Shown here: positions 15,888 through 23,853 of the stretch, one piece after another | How the letters are laid out: the number at the start of each line of letters is the position of its first letter | Numbering within the stretch: the first letter of the stretch is position 1 | Program-made: the position numbers and the translations under genes | NCBI RefSeq assembly: GCF_001418085.1 | Contig: NZ_LIQH01000027.1 | Location: 62,001 to 126,000, forward strand | Reading direction: 5' to 3' | Length of the DNA stretch: 64,000 nucleotides | Source: Lacinutrix algicola | GTDB lineage: Bacteria > Bacteroidota > Bacteroidia > Flavobacteriales > Flavobacteriaceae | The notes under the pieces: model-generated | What the model saw: the letters and a program-made list of their open reading frames with translations, nothing else | Told to the model about the DNA's origin: nothing | Databases searched by the model: none

Positions 15888-16919
15888 TTAGAGTTTAACG
15901 GCTAATAAAGCTATTATTAAAACTGAAATAATAAAATAAACAGCAATACTTACAGAGAAGAAAAACAATAACACCATAGCTAATAACGCAATCCATAATG
16001 GTGCAAGAGTAATAGCAATAGCAAACCTAAAAGTACCTGTAAACTCTATTTCTTTAATTTTTGGTTGCGCAACCTTTTTCCAAACAAAATAAGGAACAAT
16101 ACAAACTGTTTTTAAAAGTAATATAAAAAAGGTCTTTAAATAACCAAAGCCTTTTTTCTTTTTAGGTTGGCACGATTTAAAATTTGATGCAATACAATTA
16201 TTAACCTTTTCTGGCTTTAGAAAATCAACATTTAAACGTTCTAAATTTAAAAGCACTTTATCGTAATGCTCTGTTTCAATATGGGTTGTTAAGCTTGTTA
16301 ATTCTTTATAGACGTCTTCCTTTAGTTTTTTTACAGCTTCGTTTTCATTTGTAAAGTTATATTTTGAAACCGCAATAGGTTCTCCAAACCAAATCAATGC
16401 TTCATCTGCAAATGCAGTCGCATTTAGGTAGTTAAAACCTACAGGAACTAATAATAATTTAGTACTCGAGTTTTCATTTAAAACACCTAAAACAATTCTT
16501 GTAAATCCTTTACTTAAAGGTCTAACCGTACGTTTTAAATTATGACTTCCTTCTGGAAAAATAGTAACTGCATCGTTAGCATTTAATAACGACACACATT
16601 GTTTAAAAATAGCGTTATTCTGTTTAATACTCTGCCAACCATCTCGTACACGATAAACAGGTATCAATTGTAATGTCTTTAAAATTTTACTTACCAAAGG
16701 TTTTTTAAAAACTTGAGCTCGTGTTAAAAAATGTGTATATCTTCCAGATGTTATTGCCAACAATAAAGGATCTAACAAAGCATTTTGGTGATTACCTAGA
16801 AATAAAACAGGTTCATCTTTTGGCATGTTTATTGGCTTTCTAACTTCAATTTTTTTGAAATAGAAAAACAAGCCAATACTTATATACGTTTTAACACAAA
16901 AAAGCAAAAGTGATTTCAA
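15888..16919 (-). CDS. PlsC-family glycerolipid acyltransferase
   Basis: A 343-aa membrane-associated lysophospholipid or glycerol-3-phosphate acyltransferase. Motif I is GNHQNALLD with five residues between His44 and Asp50, the spacing found in the GAT/AAK14816-like subgroup, instead of the NHX4D of E. coli PlsC. Motif III is FPEGSH (121-126), and VYRVRDG (88-94) lies between. Two hydrophobic helices at the C terminus (about 295-342) anchor it. It heads a close minus-strand series with the BASS transporter and csaA lying upstream. The substrate is inferred. Confidence 0.85.
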   Translation of the reverse strand: MKSLLLFCVKTYISIGLFFYFKKIEVRKPINMPKDEPVLFLGNHQNALLDPLLLAITSGRYTHFLTRAQVFKKPLVSKILKTLQLIPVYRVRDGWQSIKQNNAIFKQCVSLLNANDAVTIFPEGSHNLKRTVRPLSKGFTRIVLGVLNENSSTKLLLVPVGFNYLNATAFADEALIWFGEPIAVSKYNFTNENEAVKKLKEDVYKELTSLTTHIETEHYDKVLLNLERLNVDFLKPEKVNNCIASNFKSCQPKKKKGFGYLKTFFILLLKTVCIVPYFVWKKVAQPKIKEIEFTGTFRFAIAITLAPLWIALLAMVLLFFFSVSIAVYFIISVLIIALLAVKL

Positions 16920-16940
16920 GCGGTAGTTTTTAGTTAGGTT

Positions 16941-17837
16941 TTAATTAGAATTTCGAGACCAATATAAGGATAAAACTAAACCTGATATAATATGCCAGAT
17001 TCCCCAAAAAGCTGCAATTATTGCCATCCCTCCTAATCCATCGAAAAAAGTAAAGATTAACAATAAACCTAAACCAGAATTTTGAATACCTGTTTCTATC
17101 ATTATTGTTTTTTGATTTTTATGGGATAGGCCGAATAGTTTTGCAACCAAAAAGCCTAAGAGTAATGCTATTATATTATGCGTTATCCCAATGCCAACCA
17201 CATGCTTTACATAACCCGTAAATACATCTAGATTTTTATAAAATGCAATACAGACTATAGCGATAAAAACAATTACAGATAAAGGCTTTAGTAGTTTTGA
17301 AAGTTTAATTGCTAAAACTTCGTACCTATTTCTAACTAGCATACCAAGTAATAAAGGTACTCCCAAGATAAGAGACACCAATTTTAATAATGCTAAAAAG
17401 CTAATATTTACAGTTTGTAATAAACCTGCTGTCGGCTGATACAGATTGCCATACAATTCGAAATTTAGCGGTGTTAAAAAGACAGCTAAAACGGTAGCAA
17501 AAGCGGTTAAACTTATAGATAACGCTGTGTTTCCTTTTGCTAAATGCGTCATGAAATTAGAAATATTTCCACCAGGACAAGCGGCTACCATAAATAATCC
17601 CAAAGCAATACTTGGTTGTGGTTCTATTACCAAAACAAAAAGGAAAGTAACCAATGGTAAGAGTACAAATTGCGATAAAACTCCTGCAACTAATAATTTT
17701 GGTTCTTTTAAAAGTAATTTAAAGTCTGTAGTTGTAATACCTAAAGCAACTCCAAACATAACGACTGCTAATGCTATATTTAATAGCCAGAGTCCATTGG
17801 CATCGAAGTTTATGGTTACATTATCTAAGTCTTGCAT
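16941..17837 (-). CDS. bile acid:sodium symporter (BASS) family transporter
   Basis: A 298-aa inner-membrane protein with 9-10 hydrophobic helices and BASS-family features: an early Gly-rich helix (MFGVALGITTTDF), CPGGNISNFMTHLAKGNTALSISLT (86-110 region) and IETGIQNSGLGLLLIF near the C terminus. Bacterial members carry organic anions such as bile acids, pantoate or 2-oxo acids with sodium; the substrate here is unknown. Its ATG lies 3 bp from the csaA stop, so it is in the csaA transcript. Confidence 0.88.
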   Translation of the reverse strand: MQDLDNVTINFDANGLWLLNIALAVVMFGVALGITTTDFKLLLKEPKLLVAGVLSQFVLLPLVTFLFVLVIEPQPSIALGLFMVAACPGGNISNFMTHLAKGNTALSISLTAFATVLAVFLTPLNFELYGNLYQPTAGLLQTVNISFLALLKLVSLILGVPLLLGMLVRNRYEVLAIKLSKLLKPLSVIVFIAIVCIAFYKNLDVFTGYVKHVVGIGITHNIIALLLGFLVAKLFGLSHKNQKTIMIETGIQNSGLGLLLIFTFFDGLGGMAIIAAFWGIWHIISGLVLSLYWSRNSN

Positions 17838-17839
17838 AG

Positions 17840-18175
17840 TTATGAAACCACACTTCCGTTTTTAACTAAAACTTCAGGATTAAGCAAGATTACATCTTTT
17901 CCATCTACTGCTCCAAGCACCAAACAGTCACTCATAAATTTACCAATTTGCTTTTTAGGGAAGTTTACTACTGCCAGAACTTGCCTGTTTAGTAAGTCTT
18001 CTTTTTTATAAAGCATTGTTATTTGTGCAGATGTTTTCTTTACTCCTAAATCGCCAAAGTCTACTACTAGTTGATATGCAGGATTTCTAGCTTCCGGAAA
18101 ATCGTTAACTTCTATTATTGTGCCTACACGAATATCTACTTTAGTAAAATCGTCGAATTGAATAGTTTTACTCAT
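17840..18175 (-). CDS. csaA: tRNA-binding protein CsaA
   Basis: A 111-aa stand-alone tRNA-binding OB-fold protein, dimeric, with proposed export-chaperone activity in Bacillus. The typical blocks are FTKVDIRVGTIIEVNDFPEA (10-29), YQLVVDFGDLGVKKTSAQIT and VLAVVNFPKKQIGKFMSDCLVLGAVD. First gene of a minus-strand run with BASS and PlsC-like genes; a good promoter lies directly upstream. Confidence 0.93.
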   Translation of the reverse strand: MSKTIQFDDFTKVDIRVGTIIEVNDFPEARNPAYQLVVDFGDLGVKKTSAQITMLYKKEDLLNRQVLAVVNFPKKQIGKFMSDCLVLGAVDGKDVILLNPEVLVKNGSVVS

Positions 18176-18179
18176 GAGT

Positions 18180-18211
18180 TAAAGATAATAAAGTTGATTT
18201 GCTCTCACAAA
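18180..18211 (-). promoter_or_regulatory. promoter of csaA
   Basis: TTTG at 18211-18208, 20-bp spacer, TATCTTTA at 18187-18180 on the minus strand. The -7 box is only 4 bp from the csaA ATG, so the transcript would be nearly leaderless. Confidence 0.45.
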
Positions 18212-18272
18212 TTGAGTATTTAAAAATGTAATTAAACATCAGTATTAATATAATAAAGAAGAAAATAAACGG

Positions 18273-18374
18273 CTTGACTTTGTCAAAAAAATCTGCTAAC
18301 TTAGAAATTATTATAACTGCTGATATAAAATATTAAAACGATTTCATATCAAAGTAGAAAGTTATAATAATTTC
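18273..18374. repeat. unsplit (empty) copy of the attC-like palindrome
   Basis: Begins CTTGACTTTG and GCTAACTT as at 2592-2620. Then come outer arm GAAATTATTATAACT (18304-18318), inner stem GATATAAAAT (18322-18331) / ATTTCATATC (18341-18350, one mismatch), a spacer AAAGTAGAA and a perfect 15-bp complementary outer arm AGTTATAATAATTTC (18360-18374). Core triplets AAC and GTT face each other at the inner ends of the outer arms. It contains no gene. It lies between csaA and the DinB gene and could form a cruciform. Confidence 0.55.
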
Positions 18375-18418
18375 GAATCATAAAATTTCTATTTTAAAAA
18401 CACCTTTTTTAAACATCT

Positions 18419-18964
18419 TTACACCAACCACCCTTCTCTTTCAATTAACTTTTCAATATGTGCAAAATGATGATTAGAATGCCAAGCATAAATACCTAAA
18501 TTTTCATTTAAAGCAACAACCTCATTTCCATCTGGATGAATAAACGTACGTTTTAAATCTTGAGAAGAAAGACCTTTTACAAAGTGTACCAATTTAGCAT
18601 GTATTACTTTAATGTGTAATAGTGAGTTTTCAATTGGCTCATTATAATCATGCTGTTGTGCCCAAACATTTTCATCGTAAGCTTTTATTAGAGGATTATC
18701 TTCTGTCATTGCCCATTTAAAGCGTGTATAACTATTGTGATGACTATCGCTAATGTGGTGCACAACTTGCCTAACTGTCCACCCTTTTGGTCTGTAAGGC
18801 GTATCTAGTTGTTTATTGTTTAAGTTAGCAACTAGATTTTCTAAACGATTGGGGAACTGCTTTAAAACAAAAATCCATTCTTGAATATGTTCCTCTGTTA
18901 TTTCTGTAGGACAATCGAATGTTCCAATTGGATATTTTAGAGATTCTAGTTCCTTATTGGTCAT
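18419..18964 (-). CDS. DinB-like metal-dependent hydrolase, BstA/YfiT type
   Basis: A 181-aa four-helix-bundle protein. The candidate metal triad follows YfiT: His69 in VRQVVHHISDSHHNSYTRFKW, and His162 and His166 in AWHSNHHFAHIEKL. The opening LKYPIGTFDCP is typical of this subgroup. Bacillus YfiT-like members act in bacillithiol-type thiol transfer or as putative hydrolases; the function here is undefined. Single gene; the folded repeat at 18273-18374 lies beyond its 3' end. Confidence 0.85.
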   Translation of the reverse strand: MTNKELESLKYPIGTFDCPTEITEEHIQEWIFVLKQFPNRLENLVANLNNKQLDTPYRPKGWTVRQVVHHISDSHHNSYTRFKWAMTEDNPLIKAYDENVWAQQHDYNEPIENSLLHIKVIHAKLVHFVKGLSSQDLKRTFIHPDGNEVVALNENLGIYAWHSNHHFAHIEKLIEREGWLV

Positions 18965-19030
18965 TTTATTTGCGTTAAATTATTAATCATTCCTGAGAAA
19001 ACAAAAAACGATGCTTTACTATTAATATAA

Positions 19031-19053
19031 ATTCCTGCCTCCGCTGGAATGAC
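19031..19053 (-). repeat. REP-like palindromic repeat, copy 1
   Basis: Palindrome around ATTCC...GGAAT; read on the minus strand it matches the unit at 26898-26922 in about 20 of 23 bases. A half unit, TCATTCCTGAG, lies nearby at 18988-18998. Such units are scattered in intergenic DNA of many bacteria. Confidence 0.5.
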
Positions 19054-19059
19054 AAAAAA

Positions 19060-19755
19060 TTACTTTTTATTATAAGCAGCTACAAAACGCTTTGCGCTTC
19101 TGTTACCATTATTGTACTGCAATGCTTTTTTATAATTATTATAAGCCTCTAAACTATCACCATTTTTAACGTAAGCATCAGCTAAGCTATCGTAAACATT
19201 ATCACTTTCTGCGTGTAAAGCCACATTTATTTTAAAGACCTCTATTGCTTCTTTGTATTTTTTTTCTCTTAGCTTACTGTAACCTAATCTATTAAATCCG
19301 TTTTCTTTAATAAATACACTTGTAGAATCTTCTTTTTGGATTGCCAAATAACCTTCTAAAGCTTCACTATACTGTTCGTTTTTAAGATAAGTACTTGGTA
19401 CTTGCACAGAATCTTCTAACTTTTTATAGTTATAAGTTATCTCTGTTTCTTCATCTTCAGGAACTTCAGATATATAAAACACTTGTGTTTCAGGATGCTT
19501 CAAGAACTGAATTTTCTTATTCATTTCCTTTATAAAATAGGTGTTTTCATCTAAATACAGAGGTTCTATTTTTTCTGCACCTCTCCATTTTAAAAAGAGT
19601 TCATTATTTTCAAAATAAACTTCTATTACTTCATTTGCATTAAATAAATAACGTCCAGTTGTATCTTTAATAAATTCTGGAGTATAATTTGCCGATTTGC
19701 CACAAGATACTATTAGAGCAAAAAGTAAAGTGTAAATAAAAGCTTTGGTTTTCAT
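19060..19755 (-). CDS. TPR-containing lipoprotein, unknown function
   Basis: A 231-aa exported protein: signal MKTKAFIYTLLFALIVSC with lipobox Cys18, a beta-rich domain (about 25-110; FIKDTTGRYLFNANEVIEVYFENNELFLKWRG) and two or three TPR units at 125-228 (YSEALEGYLAIQKED, YKEAIEVFKINVALH, SLEAYNNYKKALQYN). The domain order resembles C-terminal halves of flavobacterial serine hydrolases with TPR tails, but no enzyme domain is present here. Single gene on the minus strand. Confidence 0.7.
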   Translation of the reverse strand: MKTKAFIYTLLFALIVSCGKSANYTPEFIKDTTGRYLFNANEVIEVYFENNELFLKWRGAEKIEPLYLDENTYFIKEMNKKIQFLKHPETQVFYISEVPEDEETEITYNYKKLEDSVQVPSTYLKNEQYSEALEGYLAIQKEDSTSVFIKENGFNRLGYSKLREKKYKEAIEVFKINVALHAESDNVYDSLADAYVKNGDSLEAYNNYKKALQYNNGNRSAKRFVAAYNKK

Positions 19756-19813
19756 ATTTGTTGGTTTTAAATGGATTGATGTTATAGTGCAATTAAAAGC
19801 AAAATGTTGCGCA

Positions 19814-19845
19814 TAAAAAAACGCCTCATATATATGAGACGTTTT
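19814..19845 (-). terminator. terminator of the PPIase gene
   Basis: Stem AAAACGCCTCAT (19818-19829) / ATGAGACGTTTT (19834-19845), loop ATAT, one G-T wobble on the minus strand, then a run of Ts. Confidence 0.75.
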
Positions 19846-19875
19846 AGAATTATATTTGTTACTAAATAATGTTAC

Positions 19876-20808
19876 TTATTTTACAGCCATTAATTCTACA
19901 TCGAAAATTAAAGTTGCATCTGGTGGTATTGCTCCTCCAGCACCTCTAGATCCATATCCTAAATCACTTGGTATAACAAAACGCGCTTTATCTCCTACTT
20001 TTAATAAGCTAATACCTTCATCCCAACCAGAAATTACTTGTCCCATTCCTAGAGCAAAATCAATTGGTTCGTTACGCTTGTAAGAAGAATCGAAAACAGT
20101 ACCATCTGTTAAGCTTCCTTTATAATGTACAGAAACTGTTTTTCCTTTCTCTGCTTGAACTCCTGTTCCTTTTTGAAGAATCTGGTAACGTAATCCGCTT
20201 TCCGTTTCATCAAAACCTGCAGAATACTTATCTAATTCTGCTGCTTTTTCTGCTCTTTCTGCTGCTATTCTTTTTTCGCGAGAACCTTCAAATGTTCTAA
20301 AAGCTTCAATAGCATTAAATTGTTCTGCTGCTTCACCTACTCTTACTATTTCCATAGTTTCAATAGAATCTCCTTGAGCAATAGCATCAACAATATCTTG
20401 TCCTTCTACTACATTACCAAATACAGTATGATTTCCATCTAACCAATCTGTAGCAACGTGAGTTATAAAAAACTGACTTCCGTTAGTTCCAGGTCCAGAA
20501 TTTGCCATAGACAATATTCCAGGTCCGTTGTGTTTTAAATCTGGATGAAACTCATCGTCAAACTTATAACCAGGGTTTCCAGTTCCAGCGCCTTGTGGAC
20601 AACCACCTTGAACCATGAAATCTGCAATTACTCTGTGAAATTTTAAACCATCATAATAAGGAGTTCCTTGAGGCTTAGCCGTATTCTCCATATTTCCTTC
20701 TGCTAAAGCAACAAAATTACCTACTGTTCCAGGAGTTTTTTCAAATTCTAGATTTACTAAAATAGTACCTTTATTCGTGTTAAATTTTGCGTATAAACCG
20801 TCTTGCAT
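19876..20808 (-). CDS. bifunctional peptidyl-prolyl isomerase (cyclophilin plus FKBP)
   Basis: A 310-aa protein-folding enzyme with two different proline isomerase domains. The cyclophilin part spans about 5-165 (FHRVIADFMVQGGCP, NSGPGTNGSQFFITH, LDGNHTVFGNV) and the FKBP part about 205-310 (VSVHYKGSLTDGTVFDSS, GWDEGISLLKVGDKARFVIP, YGSRGAGGAIPPDATLIF). A short charged linker (about 170-200) joins them. I start at ATG 20808, because the longer frame from 20874 would place the promoter inside the gene. No signal peptide, so it is probably cytosolic. Confidence 0.9.
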   Translation of the reverse strand: MQDGLYAKFNTNKGTILVNLEFEKTPGTVGNFVALAEGNMENTAKPQGTPYYDGLKFHRVIADFMVQGGCPQGAGTGNPGYKFDDEFHPDLKHNGPGILSMANSGPGTNGSQFFITHVATDWLDGNHTVFGNVVEGQDIVDAIAQGDSIETMEIVRVGEAAEQFNAIEAFRTFEGSREKRIAAERAEKAAELDKYSAGFDETESGLRYQILQKGTGVQAEKGKTVSVHYKGSLTDGTVFDSSYKRNEPIDFALGMGQVISGWDEGISLLKVGDKARFVIPSDLGYGSRGAGGAIPPDATLIFDVELMAVK

Positions 20809-20830
20809 TGTCTTGTTTTTTAATGAGCTG

Positions 20831-20838
20831 CAAAGATA
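20831..20838 (-). promoter_or_regulatory. -7 box of the PPIase gene
   Basis: TATCTTTG followed by C on the minus strand (20838-20831), 22 bp upstream of the chosen start. It supports the start at 20808. Confidence 0.55.
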
Positions 20839-20918
20839 GTAAGAAGTTAAAAAAATTAAGTTATGAGTTAACATTTTTTTTCAAGTCTCACTTATTAAGT
20901 TAATATCGTGAATTTTCT

Positions 20919-20926
20919 TAGCTTTG
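20919..20926 (+). promoter_or_regulatory. -7 box of the gene at 20948
   Basis: TAGCTTTG matches TAnnTTTG, 21 bp before the ATG. No clear -33 element. Confidence 0.45.
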
Positions 20927-20947
20927 AAACTAAATTAAAATTAAAGT

Positions 20948-21385
20948 ATGGGTGTTTTAGGAAAGCTATTTGGAGGTAAACAAAAGGAAAATAAAGAAGA
21001 CGATAAAAAATATATTGAATCAATAATTGCTTCTGGAGATGGCGAACCGCTTGCTGTTTCTAATAGTAATGTTATGTACGCTGGATATAACGAGCTTGGT
21101 GGCTACTACTATTTGCAAACCTTTACTATTGGACGTTTAAAAACTAAAACTAAAAATGGTGCTAAATTACTTATTGAAGGTAATGATTACACTTTAAATC
21201 TAAACTCTGATATGCTAGAGTTTGAGTGCGATCCTGCACATCCATTAGAAGGTTATGTTACTAAAATAGATTTTGAAATTGAAAAATCGGCAGTCGAAAA
21301 ACTAAAACGATCTACAATGAAACAGGTTACACTTTTGGTAATGAAAAAAGAAGTTGTTTTTACTGTTAAACCTGAAAAGGAATAA
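20948..21385 (+). CDS. conserved hypothetical cytosolic protein
   Basis: A 145-aa protein I cannot place in a named family. It begins MGVLGKLFGGKQ, followed by a charged Lys/Glu stretch and then alternating beta-like segments (LQTFTIGRLKTKTKNGAKLLIEG, YTLNLNSDMLEFECDP, GYVTKIDFEIE). There is no signal peptide or membrane segment, so it is probably cytosolic. It is divergent from the PPIase gene and convergent with recQ, with its own promoter box and a shared terminator. Confidence 0.65.
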   Translation: MGVLGKLFGGKQKENKEDDKKYIESIIASGDGEPLAVSNSNVMYAGYNELGGYYYLQTFTIGRLKTKTKNGAKLLIEGNDYTLNLNSDMLEFECDPAHPLEGYVTKIDFEIEKSAVEKLKRSTMKQVTLLVMKKEVVFTVKPEKE

Positions 21386-21391
21386 ATTTTA

Positions 21392-21427
21392 CTAGTTCTT
21401 GGTTACTATTAGAAAACCAAGAACTAG
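21392..21427. terminator. bidirectional terminator between the hypothetical gene and recQ
   Basis: Perfect 13-bp stem CTAGTTCTTGGTT / AACCAAGAACTAG with a 10-nt loop; AT-rich tails on both sides serve the two convergent genes. Confidence 0.8.
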
Positions 21428-21447
21428 CAATTATATTTTTTACTTTA

Positions 21448-23640
21448 TTAATTAGCTACTTCGCTAATAAATTTAATACGATATAAACGAAGTTCTTCGT
21501 CATCGTAATCACCATCAAACTCGTCTATAGCAACATCTATTTTATCGGTTTCAGATTCCATAAAATAATCATGAAGCTCTTCTTGCTGGTCTTCATCTAA
21601 CAAATCGTCAAGCCAATAATTAATATTAAGCTTAGTACCAGAAAACACAATAGCCTCCATTTCTTTTATAAAGTCGGTCATTTGCATTCCTTTAGCAGAA
21701 GAAATATCTGTTAATGGTAATTTTCTATCCACATTTTGGATAATATATAATTTTAAGCCAGAATTAGTTCCTGTAGATTTAACTATAAAATCGTCTGGTC
21801 TCTCTATTTCATTTTCGGTAACATACTTATCGATTAAAGCGACAAAATCTTTACCATATTTTTTAGCTTTTCCTTCACCAACACCGTGCACATTAGATAA
21901 CTCTGCAACAGTAATTGGATATTTTAAAGCCATATCCTCTAAAGAAGGATCTTGAAAAATAACAAAAGGAGGTACTCCTAATTTCTTAGCGTTAGACTTC
22001 CTTAGGTCTTTTAGCATTTTCATTAAAGCAACATCTACTACCGCTCCTGCACCTTTATCTGCAGTCACAATATGATCGTTATGAGAATCGTCGAAAGTAT
22101 GATCTTCGGTCATCATAAAAGAAGTTGGCTTTTTAATAAACGCTTTTCCTGACTTCGTTAATTTTACAACACCGTAAGTTTCAATATCTTTTTTAAGATA
22201 GCCAGCAACTAATACTTGACGCAATAATGCCATCCAATATTTATTGTCTTTATGATTTCCTCTACCAAAAAATGGCTGATTATCTGTTTTATGAGAACTT
22301 ATCATGGCGTTAGAAACACCTGTAATAACACAGACTAAATCTTTAGACTTATATTTTTCGTTTGTAGATTCTACAATTTCTAAAAGTATAGCCGCATTGT
22401 CTTTAGCTTCGTGTTGCTTTTTAGGATGGCGCATATTATCATCCATATCACCACCACCACCAGTTTCATTATCAAACTCTTCACCAAAATAATGAAGAAT
22501 AAATTTTCTTCTAGAAATAGATGTTTCACAATATGCTACTACTTCTTGCAATAATGCGTGACCAATTTCCTGCTCGGCAACTGGTTTTCCAGACATAAAT
22601 TTTTCAAGTTTTTCTATATCTTTATAAGCATAGTAAGCTAAACAATGTCCTTCTCCTCCATCTCGTCCAGCACGTCCAGTTTCTTGGTAGTAACTTTCTA
22701 TACTTTTTGGGATGTCATGATGAATTACAAAACGTACATCTGGCTTATCTATTCCCATTCCAAAAGCAATGGTCGCAACAATAACATCTACATCTTCCAT
22801 TAAGAACATGTCTTGATGTTTTGCTCTTGTTTTTGCATCTAATCCTGCATGATACGGCAATGCTTTTATACCATTAACTTGTAAAACTTGCGCTAGCTCT
22901 GTAACACGCTTTCTACTTAAACAGTAAACAATTCCAGTTTTACCTTCGTTTTGTTTTACAAAACGAATAATATCTGAATCTACAGTTTTTGTCTTCGGAC
23001 GTATTTCGTAATATAAATTAGGTCTATTAAATGAGGCTTTAAATGTTGTAGCATCACTCATTCCTAAATTCTTAAGTATATCTTCTTGAACTTTTGGAGT
23101 TGCAGTTGCTGTAAGGCCTATAATTGGAATATTGTCACCAATACGTTGTATTATAGTACGCAAGTTTCTGTACTCAGGTCTAAAGTCATGTCCCCATTCA
23201 CTAATACAATGCGCCTCGTCTACCGCCATAAAAGAAATTTTTACAGTACGTAAAAACTCTACATTCTCTTCTTTTGTAAGAGATTCTGGAGCGACATATA
23301 GCAGCTTTGTTATTCCATTTGTAATATCTTCTTTTACTTGTTTTATCTCCGTTTTATTTAAAGACGAATTTAAAACATGAGCAACACCATGTTCATCTGA
23401 AATACCACGAATGGCATCCACCTGATTTTTCATTAATGCAATTAAAGGAGAAACCACAATAGCTGTCCCTTCTTGCATAAGTGCAGGAAGTTGATAGCAT
23501 AAGGATTTTCCGCCTCCAGTTGGCATAATAACAAAGGTGTTATTTTGAGATAGAATACTTTCGATAACGGTTTCTTGTAATCCTTTGAATTCACTAAAAC
23601 CGAAATACTTTTTTAGGGCAGCACGAATTTGACTTTTCAC
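21448..23640 (-). CDS. recQ: ATP-dependent DNA helicase RecQ
   Basis: A 730-aa 3'-5' helicase for recombination and fork repair. Motif I TGGGKS (41-46), DEAH box DEAHCISEWGHDFRPEYR (141-158), TATATP, VATIAFGMGIDKPDVRFVIHHD and QETGRAGRDG are intact. A winged-helix RQC region follows (YWMALLRQVLVAGYL), then an HRDC domain (about 535-615; LKDLRKSNAKKLGVPPFVIFQD) and an acidic C-terminal tail. The RQC zinc module is unusual: where E. coli has four Cys ligands, this protein has SISRRKFILHYFGEE then NETGGGGDMDDNMR, with none of them. Confidence 0.95.
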   Translation of the reverse strand: MKSQIRAALKKYFGFSEFKGLQETVIESILSQNNTFVIMPTGGGKSLCYQLPALMQEGTAIVVSPLIALMKNQVDAIRGISDEHGVAHVLNSSLNKTEIKQVKEDITNGITKLLYVAPESLTKEENVEFLRTVKISFMAVDEAHCISEWGHDFRPEYRNLRTIIQRIGDNIPIIGLTATATPKVQEDILKNLGMSDATTFKASFNRPNLYYEIRPKTKTVDSDIIRFVKQNEGKTGIVYCLSRKRVTELAQVLQVNGIKALPYHAGLDAKTRAKHQDMFLMEDVDVIVATIAFGMGIDKPDVRFVIHHDIPKSIESYYQETGRAGRDGGEGHCLAYYAYKDIEKLEKFMSGKPVAEQEIGHALLQEVVAYCETSISRRKFILHYFGEEFDNETGGGGDMDDNMRHPKKQHEAKDNAAILLEIVESTNEKYKSKDLVCVITGVSNAMISSHKTDNQPFFGRGNHKDNKYWMALLRQVLVAGYLKKDIETYGVVKLTKSGKAFIKKPTSFMMTEDHTFDDSHNDHIVTADKGAGAVVDVALMKMLKDLRKSNAKKLGVPPFVIFQDPSLEDMALKYPITVAELSNVHGVGEGKAKKYGKDFVALIDKYVTENEIERPDDFIVKSTGTNSGLKLYIIQNVDRKLPLTDISSAKGMQMTDFIKEMEAIVFSGTKLNINYWLDDLLDEDQQEELHDYFMESETDKIDVAIDEFDGDYDDEELRLYRIKFISEVAN

Positions 23641-23747
23641 TTTTTTTATTAAGCTATTAATTATTTACACAAAAGTTAAAGGTAAAACAACTTCTAATAT
23701 CGACACTAATAGTACAAAGAATTAAAGATTTACTTTTAATTTTTTGC

Positions 23748-23755
23748 TAAATTTG
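23748..23755 (+). promoter_or_regulatory. -7 box upstream of kdsD
   Basis: TAAATTTG matches TAnnTTTG, about 100 bp before the TTG start of the operon kdsD-tatC-CMD-lptB. -33 element unclear. Confidence 0.4.
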
Positions 23756-23853
23756 TCGAGATTATCAACAATCACGAAATCGAAGTTATTTTACGCAATG
23801 ATTAAAGATAACAAAATCTTTTTAATTGCAACCTAATCTTAAAATGATATATT

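Noticed and set aside
20064-20300. Leu/Phe-rich plus-strand frame
   Set aside because: Antisense to the FKBP half of the PPIase gene; its composition reflects charged codons read backwards.
20809-20874. Longer PPIase start at 20874
   Set aside because: It would put a clear -7 box (20831-20838) inside the coding region, and the extra residues are not cyclophilin-like.
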